NCBI GenBank assembly: GCA_050246635.1
Contig: JBFWVR010000011.1
Span: 62,001 to 126,000, forward strand
Reading direction: 5' to 3'
DNA from: JBFWVR01 sp050246635
GTDB lineage: Bacteria > Acidobacteriota > Vicinamibacteria > Vicinamibacterales > UBA2999
DNA: 64,000 nucleotides
Position numbers and translations under genes: made by a program. The notes below the pieces were generated by a model, which was not told the origin of the DNA, ran no database searches, and worked only from the letters and a program-made list of their open reading frames with translations. Position 1 is the stretch's first letter. Every line of letters begins with the position of its first letter. Below are positions 48,405 to 57,695 of the stretch, piece after piece.

Positions 48405-50504
48405 TCAGTTGCTCTTCATCCGTTCGCCCTGCCTGACGGTGCGATCGAAGAAGTCCGCGATCCGTGTCCACGCATCCCGCAGGATGTGCTCGCGCCGGAA
48501 GAAGTGCGCCTCGCCCGGGTAGACCCCCATCTCGAACGGCTTGCCGAGCTTGAGCAGCACGTCAATCACCCGCAGCGAGTCACGGAACTGGACGTTGCGG
48601 TCGTTGGTGCCGTGCAGGATCAGGAGCGGCCGTTCGAGCTTGTCCATGTGGTAGATCGGCGCCGACACCTCGAAGATCTCCGGGTTCTCCATCGGCGTGC
48701 CGAGCCGCGGAATGACGTACCCGGGCCCGTAGGTCGCCCAGTCGACCACGCCGGCCACGTCCACGCCCGCGCGCCACAGCGTCGGATCGGTGTTGAGGGC
48801 CTGCAACGTCAGGAAGCCGCCGTAGCTGAGGCCGAACACGCCGATGCGATCCGGATCGACATAGTCGAGCGTCTTGAGGTAATCCGCGCCGGAGGCGACG
48901 TCGGCCGTGTCGGCCACGCCGAGCGCCATGTGCACGCCGGTGGACCAGTCGCGGCTGTAGCCGGAGCTGCCGCGATAGTCGGGCGTGAGGATCACGTAGC
49001 CCTGCTGCGCGAAGTACTGGCAGAGCGAGTAGTACATCCGGTAGCTGCCGGGGTGCCAGCCGAGGAAGTTCTGGTCCGAGCCCGATCCGTGGATCCACAC
49101 CAGCGCCGGGTGCTTCTGCGACTTGTCCAGGGTCTTCGACACCATCAACGTCGCCGGCACCGTCTTGCCGTCCAGGCGGCTCGGGAACGACACCGCGGTC
49201 GGGGGCGTGAGGTCCGCGGGGTCGAGGCCCTGTGGCATCGAGTCGCTCAGCCGCACCGGGCTGCCGCCGGCCACGTCGGTCACGTACAGGTCGAGGGAGC
49301 TCGTCGTGTCCGAGTGCTGGTAGACGATGCGGCGGCCGTCGGGGGAGAACATGCCGTCGAGGCTCACCCCGTCGGCGATCACGACCGGGACCGACTTCCC
49401 GGTGCTCACGGTGACGAGGCTGATGGCCTTTTCCATCGGGTTGCCGGGCAACCCGTGATGGTAGAGGATGCGTGTGCCGTCGGGGGACCACTCGTCCAGG
49501 CCGACCGCGATGTCGCCGGATGTGAGCTGGCGCGCCTGCGACTCCGATGTCGCGTCGGCGGGGATCACGTAAAGCTGCATCCAGCCCGGGCGATCGCTGA
49601 TGAAGGCGACCGACGTCCCGTCCGGTGAGGCGAGCACCCGCGAGTCGCGGCGTGTCGGCGAGAACCAGCGGTCGTCGTGATCACGCCAGAGCGTGCGGGG
49701 CAGCTCGCCACGGACGACACGCTTGATCTCGCGCGTCTTGCCGTCTGGCGACGTCTCCTGGTAGACGAGCGCGCCGCCGTCGACCCACTGCAACGCGCCG
49801 ACCGACCCCACCGCGGGAATCCACCACGGCTCCCCGGCGAACACCGAGACGATGCCGAGCCGCGCCTCGGTGGGCGAGACGCGCTCCATCGACTGGATCA
49901 TGGGGCCGTTCCAGGGCAGATCCTCCGGTGCCAGGGTGCTGTTCCCTGCGGTGAACGCGAGCCACTGCCCGTCGAGCGAGAACACGGGCGCCGACGCGCG
50001 GAGCGGCGCCTCGAGCTTCGTCACCGGCCGCGCGCTGGTCGTCTCCATGGAGGCCACCCACACCTGCCGGTCCCTGACGAATCCCATGCGCTTGCGGTCG
50101 GGCGACAGCGTGAAGGAGGCCGCGTCGGCCAGCCCCTGCGCCGGCGACACCCTCGCCTTGGCGGTTGGCGCGGCCGACCAGAGCCGGCCGTCCTTCGAGA
50201 ACAGCAGCCGGTCGTTCGACGCCCACGCAAGCGCGGTGATGTCGGTCTGCAGGAGGTCGGGGTCGACGGCGAAGTCCGTCACCTGCACGGGCGGTTGCCC
50301 GGGGGTGGAGACGAACACGTCCTGCTTGCCGGCCGCGTCCCAGAGAAAGGCGACGCGCGTGCCGTCGGGTGACCAGGTCGGGTTCGTCGGGTATTTGATG
50401 GCGGCGATGCGTTCGATGGTGATGCTGCCGCGCGGCGCGGGCGGCGCGGCGCTCAGGGGCGCCAGCGCGGCCACGACGGCCAGAAGGATGAGCGCTCGTT
50501 TCAT
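48405..50504 (-). CDS. S9 family serine peptidase (prolyl oligopeptidase/DPP IV-like), exported
   Basis: A 699-aa secreted peptidase. A signal peptide (MKRALILLAVVAALAPLSA) is followed by a seven-to-eight-blade propeller with WSPDGTRVAFLWD and FSPDGRRIVYQ blades (about 35-430) and an alpha/beta-hydrolase domain. Catalytic Ser in GVFGLSYGGFLTLQ, Asp in HGTNDRNVQF, His in GEAHFFRRE. GAGGAG upstream fixes the ATG at 50504; a longer reading passes through a CACGAAGG repeat and is spurious. A close paralogue lies at 53550-55664, with a TonB receptor between them. Confidence 0.93.
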   Translation of the reverse strand: MKRALILLAVVAALAPLSAAPPAPRGSITIERIAAIKYPTNPTWSPDGTRVAFLWDAAGKQDVFVSTPGQPPVQVTDFAVDPDLLQTDITALAWASNDRLLFSKDGRLWSAAPTAKARVSPAQGLADAASFTLSPDRKRMGFVRDRQVWVASMETTSARPVTKLEAPLRASAPVFSLDGQWLAFTAGNSTLAPEDLPWNGPMIQSMERVSPTEARLGIVSVFAGEPWWIPAVGSVGALQWVDGGALVYQETSPDGKTREIKRVVRGELPRTLWRDHDDRWFSPTRRDSRVLASPDGTSVAFISDRPGWMQLYVIPADATSESQARQLTSGDIAVGLDEWSPDGTRILYHHGLPGNPMEKAISLVTVSTGKSVPVVIADGVSLDGMFSPDGRRIVYQHSDTTSSLDLYVTDVAGGSPVRLSDSMPQGLDPADLTPPTAVSFPSRLDGKTVPATLMVSKTLDKSQKHPALVWIHGSGSDQNFLGWHPGSYRMYYSLCQYFAQQGYVILTPDYRGSSGYSRDWSTGVHMALGVADTADVASGADYLKTLDYVDPDRIGVFGLSYGGFLTLQALNTDPTLWRAGVDVAGVVDWATYGPGYVIPRLGTPMENPEIFEVSAPIYHMDKLERPLLILHGTNDRNVQFRDSLRVIDVLLKLGKPFEMGVYPGEAHFFRREHILRDAWTRIADFFDRTVRQGERMKSN

Positions 50505-50532
50505 CAGGGACTCCTCGGGGGGATTATGCCTT

Positions 50533-50577
50533 TCGAAGGTCACGAAGGGTACGAAGGTCGCGAAGGGCACGAAGGGC
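50533..50577 (+). repeat. CACGAAGGG repeat element A3
   Basis: Starts TCGAAGGTCACGAAGGG and continues in nine-base steps. The first 25 bp are identical to the minus strand of 34624-34648. It lies upstream of the S9 peptidase gene and joins the hairpin at 50578. Confidence 0.9.
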
Positions 50578-50612
50578 GGAAATGGGGACTGTCGTGGACT
50601 GTCCCCATTTCC
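50578..50612. repeat. GGGGACTGTCCCC hairpin element (family H)
   Basis: GGAAATGGGGAC (50578-50589) pairs perfectly with GTCCCCATTTCC (50601-50612). It recurs at 57799-57823 and 57850-57868. It sits between the stop codon of the TonB receptor gene and the start of the S9 gene, where it could act as a terminator or processing site. Confidence 0.85.
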
Positions 50613-50628
50613 GCTCGTGTCAGGCGCC

Positions 50629-53454
50629 CTAGAACCTCGCCGTCAGCGCAAGGCGGATGATGCGCGGTGCCAGGATCCGCGTCGGCCGTGACCAGCTGCT
50701 CCCGAGCGACTCGTTCTGCTGGAGCACGTGGTTGGCGTTCAGCACGTTGAACAGGTCGACGGCGCCCTCGAAGCTGGCGAGCCCCATCTGGAAGCGCTTG
50801 CTGACCCGCAAGTCGAGGAACTGGTTGACCGTCTCGGTGCGATCCTCCCCGCGCTGCTGCACGTTGACCGTCTCGCTCACCTGCGAGGTCGTCAGCCCCC
50901 CGAACGTCGCCGTGCGGTTCAGCGGATCGCCCGCACGGGCGGTGTACTTGGAGGACAACATCACGTCCTTCGGCAGCATGTAGCTGCCGGAGAGCGTGAA
51001 GGTCCATGGCAGGTCCTGGAACACCGACCCATCGTCGCGGTTGATGAGCAGGTTCGGGTTACTGAGGTCGAGGTTCGTGAACGTGCCCGCATGATCGAAC
51101 CCCCGGTGGGTCTGCAGGCTCAGCCCGGCGAGCAGCTGCCAGCCGTCGGAGAGCCGCTTCTGCACGTCGAACTGGACGCCGTTGTAGGTGCTCTCGAGCA
51201 CGTCCACGTTCGTGATGATGCGCTGGCGCGCCCCGGCGAACTCGGGCTTCAGGCGATAGATCGTGATCGTGTCACGCGATCCGTCGGCATTCGTGAAGCT
51301 CCGCTCCTCGGGGGTGTAGGCCGACGCCGGTCTCGCGAGATCCTGGATGCCGAGGCCGTCCCGATGCTGGCGGCGGTGGTAGCTGACCGACACGGCCAGG
51401 TTGCTGGCCAGCGACTGGCTGATCCCCACGTTGATCTCGTCGCTGTAGGGCCGCTTCGCGTCGCTCGCGACCTTCGGGAACAGGCCCGCGGGGAACCCCA
51501 GGAAGGTGCCGAGCTCGTCGAGCTGCGGAATCCGGTCGCCGTTGGTGTCGGTCCAGCTCACCGACTGGAAGACGCGGGCGTTCGGGTTGGCCTGCTGCGC
51601 GAGCTCGGAACCGAACTGGTTGTAAAAACGCCCGTAGTACGCCTTCAGCGCGGTGCGGCCGTCCCCGAACAGGTCGTAGGCGATGCCGAGACGCGGCACG
51701 GCATTCGGGCCAAAGGCGAACACGTCGGTGCGCGGGAACGAGCGCTCGCCGACGAACGTGCCCGCGGGGCTCGTCTGCGCCGGCAGGTACGCGCTCACCC
51801 CGTCGATGCGGACGCCGGCGTTGATCGTCGCCCGCCCCACGATCCAGCGGTCCTGGAGGAAGAACCCCCAGCTCCGCAGCCGGTGATCCGAGTTGATCGG
51901 CGTGTTGCTCACGTTCACGCGGAAGGCCACGCCGTCGTTCAGGTCACCGTACCGATCGCCGTTGGTCACCTGGTCATAGGCCATGCGCTCCCACGACATC
52001 TGGATGCCGGACTTCAGATCGTGGGAACCGGCGCGGCCGCTGTCGAGGAAGTACGACGCGGAGCCGTTCACCTGGTAGCGGTGATTCGGGTTGAGCGACT
52101 GGCCGGTGAGCGCGTTCTCGATGGTAAAGCGCGCGACGTCGCGCACGGCGATGTCAGTGGGCTGTACTTCCTTCTGGTACTTCGCAGGGTTCACGCCCCA
52201 CATCCGGCCCGCCCGGCCCTCCAGGAGCAGCCGCTGGCCCACCACGTGGTTGTAGCTGAACACGTAGTTCTCGGCCTTCTGGTCCTGCAGCTGGGTCGCC
52301 TTGTCCGGCACGAAGAGATAGGGCGGATTCCGCCGGTGGAAACGCTCGATGTAGTTGCGGTTGTACAGGAACGCCAGCTTGACGTCCGCCGTCGTCTGCC
52401 AGGTCACCTTGCCCGAGAAGTTCCGGTTGCGGTTGTCGTCGATGATGCGCGATCCGTCCGGGTTGAGCGCTCCCACGAGGAACTGGTTGAGCGCCCACCA
52501 CCGCACCGCGCCGAAGAACCACACCCGGTCACGCTTGATGGGCCCGCCGAGCGTCGAGCTCCAGTCGAACGAGATGTCGATCGGGTTGCCCGCCGCGGCC
52601 GACTCCTGCCCCGAGCCGAGCCCCATGCGTTCGCGCAGCGCGTCGTCCACGTTGTCGCCCTGCAGCGCGCTGTTCATGAAGTAGAAGTTGTGGTCGCTGC
52701 TGAAGCGATTCCCTCCCGACTTCGTGACCATGTTCATGTAGACGCCGCTGACATCGCTCTCCGCGGTGCCCGACGCCGTCTGCATGTTGTACTCCTCGTA
52801 CATCTCGTTGCCGTAGTAGATCATCGTGGCGCCGCCATTGCCGCCGCCCCAGTTGGTCTTCAGGCCGTCGATCGAGAACGACTTCTGGCTGTTGGCGGAG
52901 CCGAACGCTTCGAGGTTGTACTGCTGCATGCCCTCGGTGCCACCGACGTCCAGCCGCCCCGTCACGACCCCCGGCACCAGGCCCGCCATCGTCCACGGGC
53001 TGCGACTCACGGGGATTGCCTCGTAGAGGTCCTTGGTGATGTTCGTCTGCGTGACCGTCGTGCTCACGTCCACCACCGGCGATTCGCCGCTGACGGTCAC
53101 CGTCTCCTCGAGCGTCCCCACGCCCAGCTCGACGTCCACCCTGGACACCTGCGCCACCCGCACGTCCACGCCCTCACGCCGCAACGGCGCGAATCCCGCG
53201 AGCTCATAGGTGAGGTCGTAGCTGCCCGGGGGGAGCGCCGCGAACTGGTAGCTGCCGGCCGCACCGGTCACGGACACGCGGGGACCGCCGATGAGCGCCT
53301 CGCCGTTCACCGTCACCGTGACTCCCGGCAGGACGCCTCCTTGCGCGTCGCGCACGACACCGCTCAACGTGCCGGTCTGCTGGGCGTCGGCCGTACCGAG
53401 CGACGCCAACAGCGCACCGCACGCCATCACCACAACCCGTCGAAGGAACAGCAT
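50629..53454 (-). CDS. Oar-like TonB-dependent receptor with carboxypeptidase-regulatory domain
   Basis: A 941-aa outer-membrane transporter. Signal peptide to about residue 25 (cleavage near DAQQ), CarboxypepD_reg-like domain (about 28-110; GTLSGVVRDAQGGVLPGVTVTV, GSYQFAALPPGSYDL), plug (GTLEETVTVSGESPVVD, FSIDGLKTNWGG), then a large barrel ending LALTARF. AAGGGAGA precedes the ATG at 53454. Typical of Acidobacteria, where this class is greatly expanded. Flanked on both sides, same strand, by paralogous S9 peptidases, which suggests import of peptides released or trimmed by them. Confidence 0.92.
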   Translation of the reverse strand: MLFLRRVVVMACGALLASLGTADAQQTGTLSGVVRDAQGGVLPGVTVTVNGEALIGGPRVSVTGAAGSYQFAALPPGSYDLTYELAGFAPLRREGVDVRVAQVSRVDVELGVGTLEETVTVSGESPVVDVSTTVTQTNITKDLYEAIPVSRSPWTMAGLVPGVVTGRLDVGGTEGMQQYNLEAFGSANSQKSFSIDGLKTNWGGGNGGATMIYYGNEMYEEYNMQTASGTAESDVSGVYMNMVTKSGGNRFSSDHNFYFMNSALQGDNVDDALRERMGLGSGQESAAAGNPIDISFDWSSTLGGPIKRDRVWFFGAVRWWALNQFLVGALNPDGSRIIDDNRNRNFSGKVTWQTTADVKLAFLYNRNYIERFHRRNPPYLFVPDKATQLQDQKAENYVFSYNHVVGQRLLLEGRAGRMWGVNPAKYQKEVQPTDIAVRDVARFTIENALTGQSLNPNHRYQVNGSASYFLDSGRAGSHDLKSGIQMSWERMAYDQVTNGDRYGDLNDGVAFRVNVSNTPINSDHRLRSWGFFLQDRWIVGRATINAGVRIDGVSAYLPAQTSPAGTFVGERSFPRTDVFAFGPNAVPRLGIAYDLFGDGRTALKAYYGRFYNQFGSELAQQANPNARVFQSVSWTDTNGDRIPQLDELGTFLGFPAGLFPKVASDAKRPYSDEINVGISQSLASNLAVSVSYHRRQHRDGLGIQDLARPASAYTPEERSFTNADGSRDTITIYRLKPEFAGARQRIITNVDVLESTYNGVQFDVQKRLSDGWQLLAGLSLQTHRGFDHAGTFTNLDLSNPNLLINRDDGSVFQDLPWTFTLSGSYMLPKDVMLSSKYTARAGDPLNRTATFGGLTTSQVSETVNVQQRGEDRTETVNQFLDLRVSKRFQMGLASFEGAVDLFNVLNANHVLQQNESLGSSWSRPTRILAPRIIRLALTARF

Positions 53455-53549
53455 GAGAGTCTCCCTTCAAGCTGATGCAGGGGGAAGAACAGGCGTACAA
53501 GGCGCCTCGCGCGGCGCCGCAGACCAGACGAACGCTCCGGAGCACGAGG

Positions 53550-55664
53550 CTACTGGCTGGGGAGGAGGGGACCGCCCCGGAGGTGCTTGTCGAAGAAGGC
53601 CTCGGCGCGCTTCCAGGCGTCCCGCAGGACGATGGCGCGGCGGAAGAAATGGATCTCGCCGGGATAGATGACGGTCTCGAAGTCCTTGCCCTGCTTGACG
53701 AGCAGGTCGATCAGCCGCAGCGAGTCGTGGAACGCGACGTTGCGGTCATCGGTCCCGTGCATGATGAGCAACGGGCGCTCGAGCGTCCCCATGTGCTCGA
53801 TGGGGTTCGACGCCGAGTAGACCTCCGGGTTCTCGACCGGCGTGCCCATACGCGGGATCGTGTAGCCGGCAATCGTCATTCCGGCTCCCCGGTACGTCCA
53901 GTCCACGACGCCAGCCACGTCGATACCCGCGCGCCAGAGGGTCGGATCCTGTGTGAGCACCTGCAGCGTGAGGAACCCGCCGTAACTCAGTCCCCACACC
54001 CCGATCCTGTCCGGGTCGACGTAGTCGAGGGTCTTCAGGTAGTCCGCCCCGGCGGACACGTCCGCGGCGTCGCTCACGCCGACGCTCATGTGCACGCCCG
54101 TGGACCAGTCGCGGCTGTAACCCGAGCTCCCGCGGTAATCCGGCGTCAGGACGATGTAGCCCTGCTGCACGAGGTACTGGCTCACCGAGTAGTACATCCG
54201 GTAGCTGCCCGGGTGCCATCCCAGGTAGTTCTGGTCCGAGCCCGATCCGTGAATCCAGACGATGGCCGGGTGTTTGCGCGATCGATCCAGGTCACGCGGC
54301 TCCATCAGCGTGGCGGGCACCATCTGCTGGTCGAAGCGGCTCCGGTACGACACCGGCCGGGGCGCCACGAGCGCCGATCGGTCAAGCCCGGCGGGCATGG
54401 AGTCGCTCAGCCGCACAGCGGCGGCGCCGGTGCGCGCGTCCACGACATACAAGTCCAGCGAGTTCTGCACGTCCGTCCGCTGGTAGACGAGCCTCGCGCC
54501 GTCCGGGGAGAACGCCGGCTCGAAGCTGACGCCCCGAGCGGTCACCACCGGCTCTGAGGTCCCCGTCGCGACGTCGACGATCGAGACGAAACGCTCCATG
54601 GGATTCCCGGGCGCGCCGTGGTGATATGCGAGCCGCCGCCCGTCGGGCGACCAGCTCCCGAGGCCGGCCAGGAACTCGCCGGAGGTCAGCTTCCGCGCGT
54701 CGCGCTCGCCCGTGGCGTCGATCGGCATCGCGTAGACGTGAATCCACCCGCTGCGATCCGTGGCGAACGCCACGGTCTTCCCGTCCGGCGACACCAGCAC
54801 CTTGGAATCGCGGTTGGTCGGGGACCACCACCGATCATCGTGGTCGGTCCACAGCGTGCGCGTGGCGCCGTCGAGCTGCGCGACCTTGATCTCCCGGGTC
54901 TTGCCGTCCGGGGACTTCTCCTCGAACAGCACGGCGCCGTCGGCGGTCCACTGCACCGAGCCGATCGCGCCGACCGTGGGGATCCAGATGACGTCGCCAC
55001 CATGCACCGACGCCACACCGAGGCGGCGTTCGCTGGTGGCCGGCACGTAGGACTGGATGCGGTCGCCGTTGTACGGCATCGGGTAGCGCTGCAGGGCCGA
55101 TCCGCGCGTGGCGATGAATGCCAGCCACCGGCCGTCGCGCGAGAAGACCTGAGCGCCCGGCCGTAGCGGATCGTCCCAGAAGGTGAGCTGGCGCTCGATG
55201 CCGGCCGCGAGCGACGCCACCCACAACTCGCCGCCGCGCGTGAAGGCGATCTGCTTTCCATCGGATGACAGCGCGAAGGCGCCGGCCCCCTTGAAGCCAG
55301 GCACACGAGCCGCGGCGGGCACGCCCTCGGGCGACACCGACCAGAGCTCGCCGTCCTTCCCGAAGAGGATTCGGTCGTTCGACGCCCAGGCGAAGGCGCC
55401 GATGTCCGAGATCCACATGTCGGGATCGACCGGGAAGTCGGTCAGCGCCCTGGGCTCGCCGCCGGGGGTGGTGACGTAGAGATCCTGCTTGCCTGCGGCG
55501 TCCCACAGGAACGCCACGCGGGTGCTGTCAGGCGACCACGCGGGTGAGGTGGGGTAGCGAATCTCCGCGATGCGATCGATCGTGATGCTGCCGCGCGGGG
55601 GCGCGCCAGCGGAGAGGGACGCGGTAGCCAGAAGCGCGCAGCACACCAGCCGGGCGAGAGCCAT
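53550..55664 (-). CDS. S9 family serine peptidase (prolyl oligopeptidase/DPP IV-like), exported
   Basis: A 704-aa secreted peptidase, closely similar along its whole length to the protein at 48405-50504 (shared RGSITIDRIAEIRYPT/RGSITIERIAAIKYPT, WIHGSGSDQNYLGWHPGSY and DYRGSSGYSRDWSTGVHM). Signal peptide MALARLVCCALLATASLSAG. Catalytic Ser in GVWGLSYGGFLTLQ, Asp in HGTDDRNVAF, His in GEIHFFRR. GGGAGG before the ATG at 55664 fixes the start. It is first in the same-strand set S9, TonB receptor, S9; 95 bases separate it from the receptor. Confidence 0.93.
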   Translation of the reverse strand: MALARLVCCALLATASLSAGAPPRGSITIDRIAEIRYPTSPAWSPDSTRVAFLWDAAGKQDLYVTTPGGEPRALTDFPVDPDMWISDIGAFAWASNDRILFGKDGELWSVSPEGVPAAARVPGFKGAGAFALSSDGKQIAFTRGGELWVASLAAGIERQLTFWDDPLRPGAQVFSRDGRWLAFIATRGSALQRYPMPYNGDRIQSYVPATSERRLGVASVHGGDVIWIPTVGAIGSVQWTADGAVLFEEKSPDGKTREIKVAQLDGATRTLWTDHDDRWWSPTNRDSKVLVSPDGKTVAFATDRSGWIHVYAMPIDATGERDARKLTSGEFLAGLGSWSPDGRRLAYHHGAPGNPMERFVSIVDVATGTSEPVVTARGVSFEPAFSPDGARLVYQRTDVQNSLDLYVVDARTGAAAVRLSDSMPAGLDRSALVAPRPVSYRSRFDQQMVPATLMEPRDLDRSRKHPAIVWIHGSGSDQNYLGWHPGSYRMYYSVSQYLVQQGYIVLTPDYRGSSGYSRDWSTGVHMSVGVSDAADVSAGADYLKTLDYVDPDRIGVWGLSYGGFLTLQVLTQDPTLWRAGIDVAGVVDWTYRGAGMTIAGYTIPRMGTPVENPEVYSASNPIEHMGTLERPLLIMHGTDDRNVAFHDSLRLIDLLVKQGKDFETVIYPGEIHFFRRAIVLRDAWKRAEAFFDKHLRGGPLLPSQ

Positions 55665-55937
55665 ACGGCCTCCCGTGAGATCCAGGGGGGACGACGAACG
55701 CCAGGACAACACGCAGACGAGAGCGGCCGACGGGTATGAGGGGTGCTGCTGCGGTGCTTGTCGCACGCGGCGTGGTGCAGGTCAAGCAGAAACGCCCGAA
55801 CGTGGGGCGTCATCATGCAATCTTATGGATGCCGTGCATCGGCTCTCGCGTCGCGAGGCGCGGCGGCAATCTACCTGACGAATCGAACGTCCGGTGAATC
55901 GTCACCGCAGAGGCCGCAGCGCCTCGCACGCCAGGCC

Positions 55938-56408
55938 TCAACCGCGGAGTGCCTTGACCAGCTGCACCTGCCCCGCGTGGTAGATCGCGTGGCCCGTGAT
56001 CCCCAACACGAGCGCGGCCCGCTCCTCGGGCGACAGCGGAGACGAGGCGCGGCCCTCGTCCTGGTCGGCGACAGCCTGCTCGACCCGCGCCTGCCACTTC
56101 GCGACCACGGCCTGGACGTCGGTCCACGACGGCGCGGCGCCGGCCTGGACGACGAACCAGTCCTCACCGGTTACGTCGAACGGCTCGGGCTCGGTTCCCG
56201 TGAGGCGACGGACGACCTCGCGCAGGTAGAAGGCGTGATGGAGGGCGACCTCGGCGATGTTGTGTCGGCCCGCGGCCGGGCGCCACAGCGCGAGCGCGTC
56301 GTCCACGCCGGAGAGCGCCGCCTTGAGGTCCGGGCCATACCAGGCGCCGGGCCCCCAGCCCTCGGCGAGGATGCGGGACAGGGGCAGAGCAGCAGCAACA
56401 GTGGTCAT
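55938..56408 (-). CDS. DinB-like family protein
   Basis: A 156-aa four-helix-bundle protein. Candidate metal-binding histidines lie in EVALHHAFYLREVV and HAIYHAGQVQL, the usual DinB/YfiT layout. DinB-like proteins act as metal-dependent thiol S-transferases or have unknown roles. AGGACCAGGA before the ATG at 56408 supports the start. A canonical promoter lies at 56462-56490. Confidence 0.85.
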   Translation of the reverse strand: MTTVAAALPLSRILAEGWGPGAWYGPDLKAALSGVDDALALWRPAAGRHNIAEVALHHAFYLREVVRRLTGTEPEPFDVTGEDWFVVQAGAAPSWTDVQAVVAKWQARVEQAVADQDEGRASSPLSPEERAALVLGITGHAIYHAGQVQLVKALRG

Positions 56409-56461
56409 TTCCTGGTCCTTTTCGCTTGAGTAACCAAACAAATCAACTTAAGAGGTTTCAG

Positions 56462-56490
56462 ACAATACCGCCGCCATGATAACCTGTCAA
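56462..56490 (-). promoter_or_regulatory. Sigma-70-type promoter of the DinB-like gene
   Basis: On the minus strand TTGACA (56485-56490), a 17-bp spacer and TATTGT (56462-56467). The transcript would start near 56455, about 47 bases before the ATG. It is the best -35/-10 pair in the window together with that before hicA. Confidence 0.75.
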
Positions 56491-56510
56491 TAGATTTTCA
56501 ACGGTTACGG

Positions 56511-56664
56511 CACACGGGACACGGGACACGGGACACGGAGACACGGAGACACGGAGGCACGGAGGCACGGAGGCACGGAGACACGGAGACACGGAGGCAC
56601 GGAGGCACGGAGGCACGGAGGCACGGAGGCACGGAGACGCGGAGACGCGGAGACGCGGAGGCCA
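56511..56664. repeat. Eight-base minisatellite ACGGAGRC (family E)
   Basis: About 18 units: first GACACGG in seven-base steps, then ACGGAGAC/ACGGAGGC in eight-base steps, then ACGCGGAG. The reverse-complement words (CTCCGTGTC, CTTCCGTGTG) recur at 56959-57020, 48343-48374 and 850-895. Confidence 0.92.
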
Positions 56665-57062
56665 CGCGGAAGCGGAAGGTGCGGAAGCTTGGCGAGCCGG
56701 CGCACGGCGAGTGACGCGGCTGGACGCTCGGCGAGTGGGGCGTGACGCCTCGAGGGTTCTGGTTCCCCCGAGCCTCGCGCGGGCAGCTTCCGGCGCCGGT
56801 CTCTCGGCGCCCCGGTCTCTCGGCGCTGATGGGCCGCACCATGGCACCGGCTCATCGTCCACGTCGGCGGGGCCGGCCGCGCAACGCCTTTGCGCCTCTA
56901 TGTCTCTGCGGTCTGGCCGTCCCTGGCCCGTCCGTCAGCCGCCTGGTCCTTGCGTGCGCGCCCTCCGTGTCCCCCGCGTGCTCCGTGTGCTCCGTGTCTT
57001 CCGTGTGCCCCGTGTCCTGGGTGTCGATCTGCCCTCACCGGTGCTCCTCGGCACGCGGCAGA
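56665..57062. repeat. Gene-free gap with inverted family E words
   Basis: No gene seen. GC-rich unique DNA to about 56880, then a CCTCCGTGTCCCCCGCGTGC-type run (56959-57020) in the opposite orientation to the minisatellite at 56511. TAGAAT at 57063-57068 is the likely -10 of the CGNR gene. Confidence 0.6.
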
Positions 57063-57077
57063 TAGAATGTCGAACAG

Positions 57078-57695
57078 ATGAAACCGGCTACCCCTGATAC
57101 GGCGGTGACCGACGTCGAGCGCTGCCTCGCGTTCGTGAACACCCTGAGTGCGCGACCCACGGAGGCGCCGGTGGAGCGGCTCGTCTCGTACGCGGCGTTG
57201 GCGGGCTGGGCGCGGGACGCGGGGCTGATCGGGCCGGCGGAGCACGGCCGGCTCGTGGCGCGCGCGGCCGACCACGGGCGTGAGGCGTCGCGGGTGCTGG
57301 GGTATGCGATCTCGCTGCGCGAAGCCCTGCACGCGGTCGTCGCGGCGCGGGCGGCGGGACGCGCCGCGCCGGCGGCGGAGCTCGCGACGGTGGCCGGATT
57401 CATCGCGGCGAGCCTGGACGCGAGCGATCTCGTGCTCGAGGGCGAGGCCTACTGGTGGGCGCCGCGCGGGTCAGACGACCAGCTGCTGCGCCCGGTACAT
57501 GCGCTGGCCCGGGCGGCGGCACGGATGGTCAGCTCTCCCCTGCTCGGCCGCATCAAGGCATGCGACGCGGCCGACTGCGGCTGGTGGTTTCTGGACGACA
57601 CGAAGAACGGCCGCCGCCGGTGGTGCGACATGAAGATCTGCGGGAACCGTGAGAAGGTCAGGCGGTTTCGGAGTCGATCTCAGAAGGCGGATTGA
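57078..57695 (+). CDS. ABATE/CGNR zinc-finger protein
   Basis: A 205-aa putative regulator. The N-terminal ABATE domain (about 15-140; CLAFVNTLSARP opening, helical RLVSYAALAGWARDAG) is followed by a C-terminal CGNR zinc finger: KACDAADCGWWF ... RRWCDMKICGNREKVRRF, with all four cysteines. Family members are thought to be transcription regulators. TAGAAT nine bases upstream and no Shine-Dalgarno suggest leaderless expression. The stop codon lies at the edge of the B-type repeat that follows (GGATTGA). Confidence 0.88.
   Translation: MKPATPDTAVTDVERCLAFVNTLSARPTEAPVERLVSYAALAGWARDAGLIGPAEHGRLVARAADHGREASRVLGYAISLREALHAVVAARAAGRAAPAAELATVAGFIAASLDASDLVLEGEAYWWAPRGSDDQLLRPVHALARAAARMVSSPLLGRIKACDAADCGWWFLDDTKNGRRRWCDMKICGNREKVRRFRSRSQKAD

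Noticed and set aside
50728..53475. 915-residue open frame on the plus strand
   Set aside because: Antisense shadow of the Oar-like receptor gene; Arg/His/Val-rich, no domains. High-GC codon bias keeps the opposite frame open.
56511..56664. Possible CRISPR array
   Set aside because: Units are eight bases with no spacers and no cas genes; it is a minisatellite.
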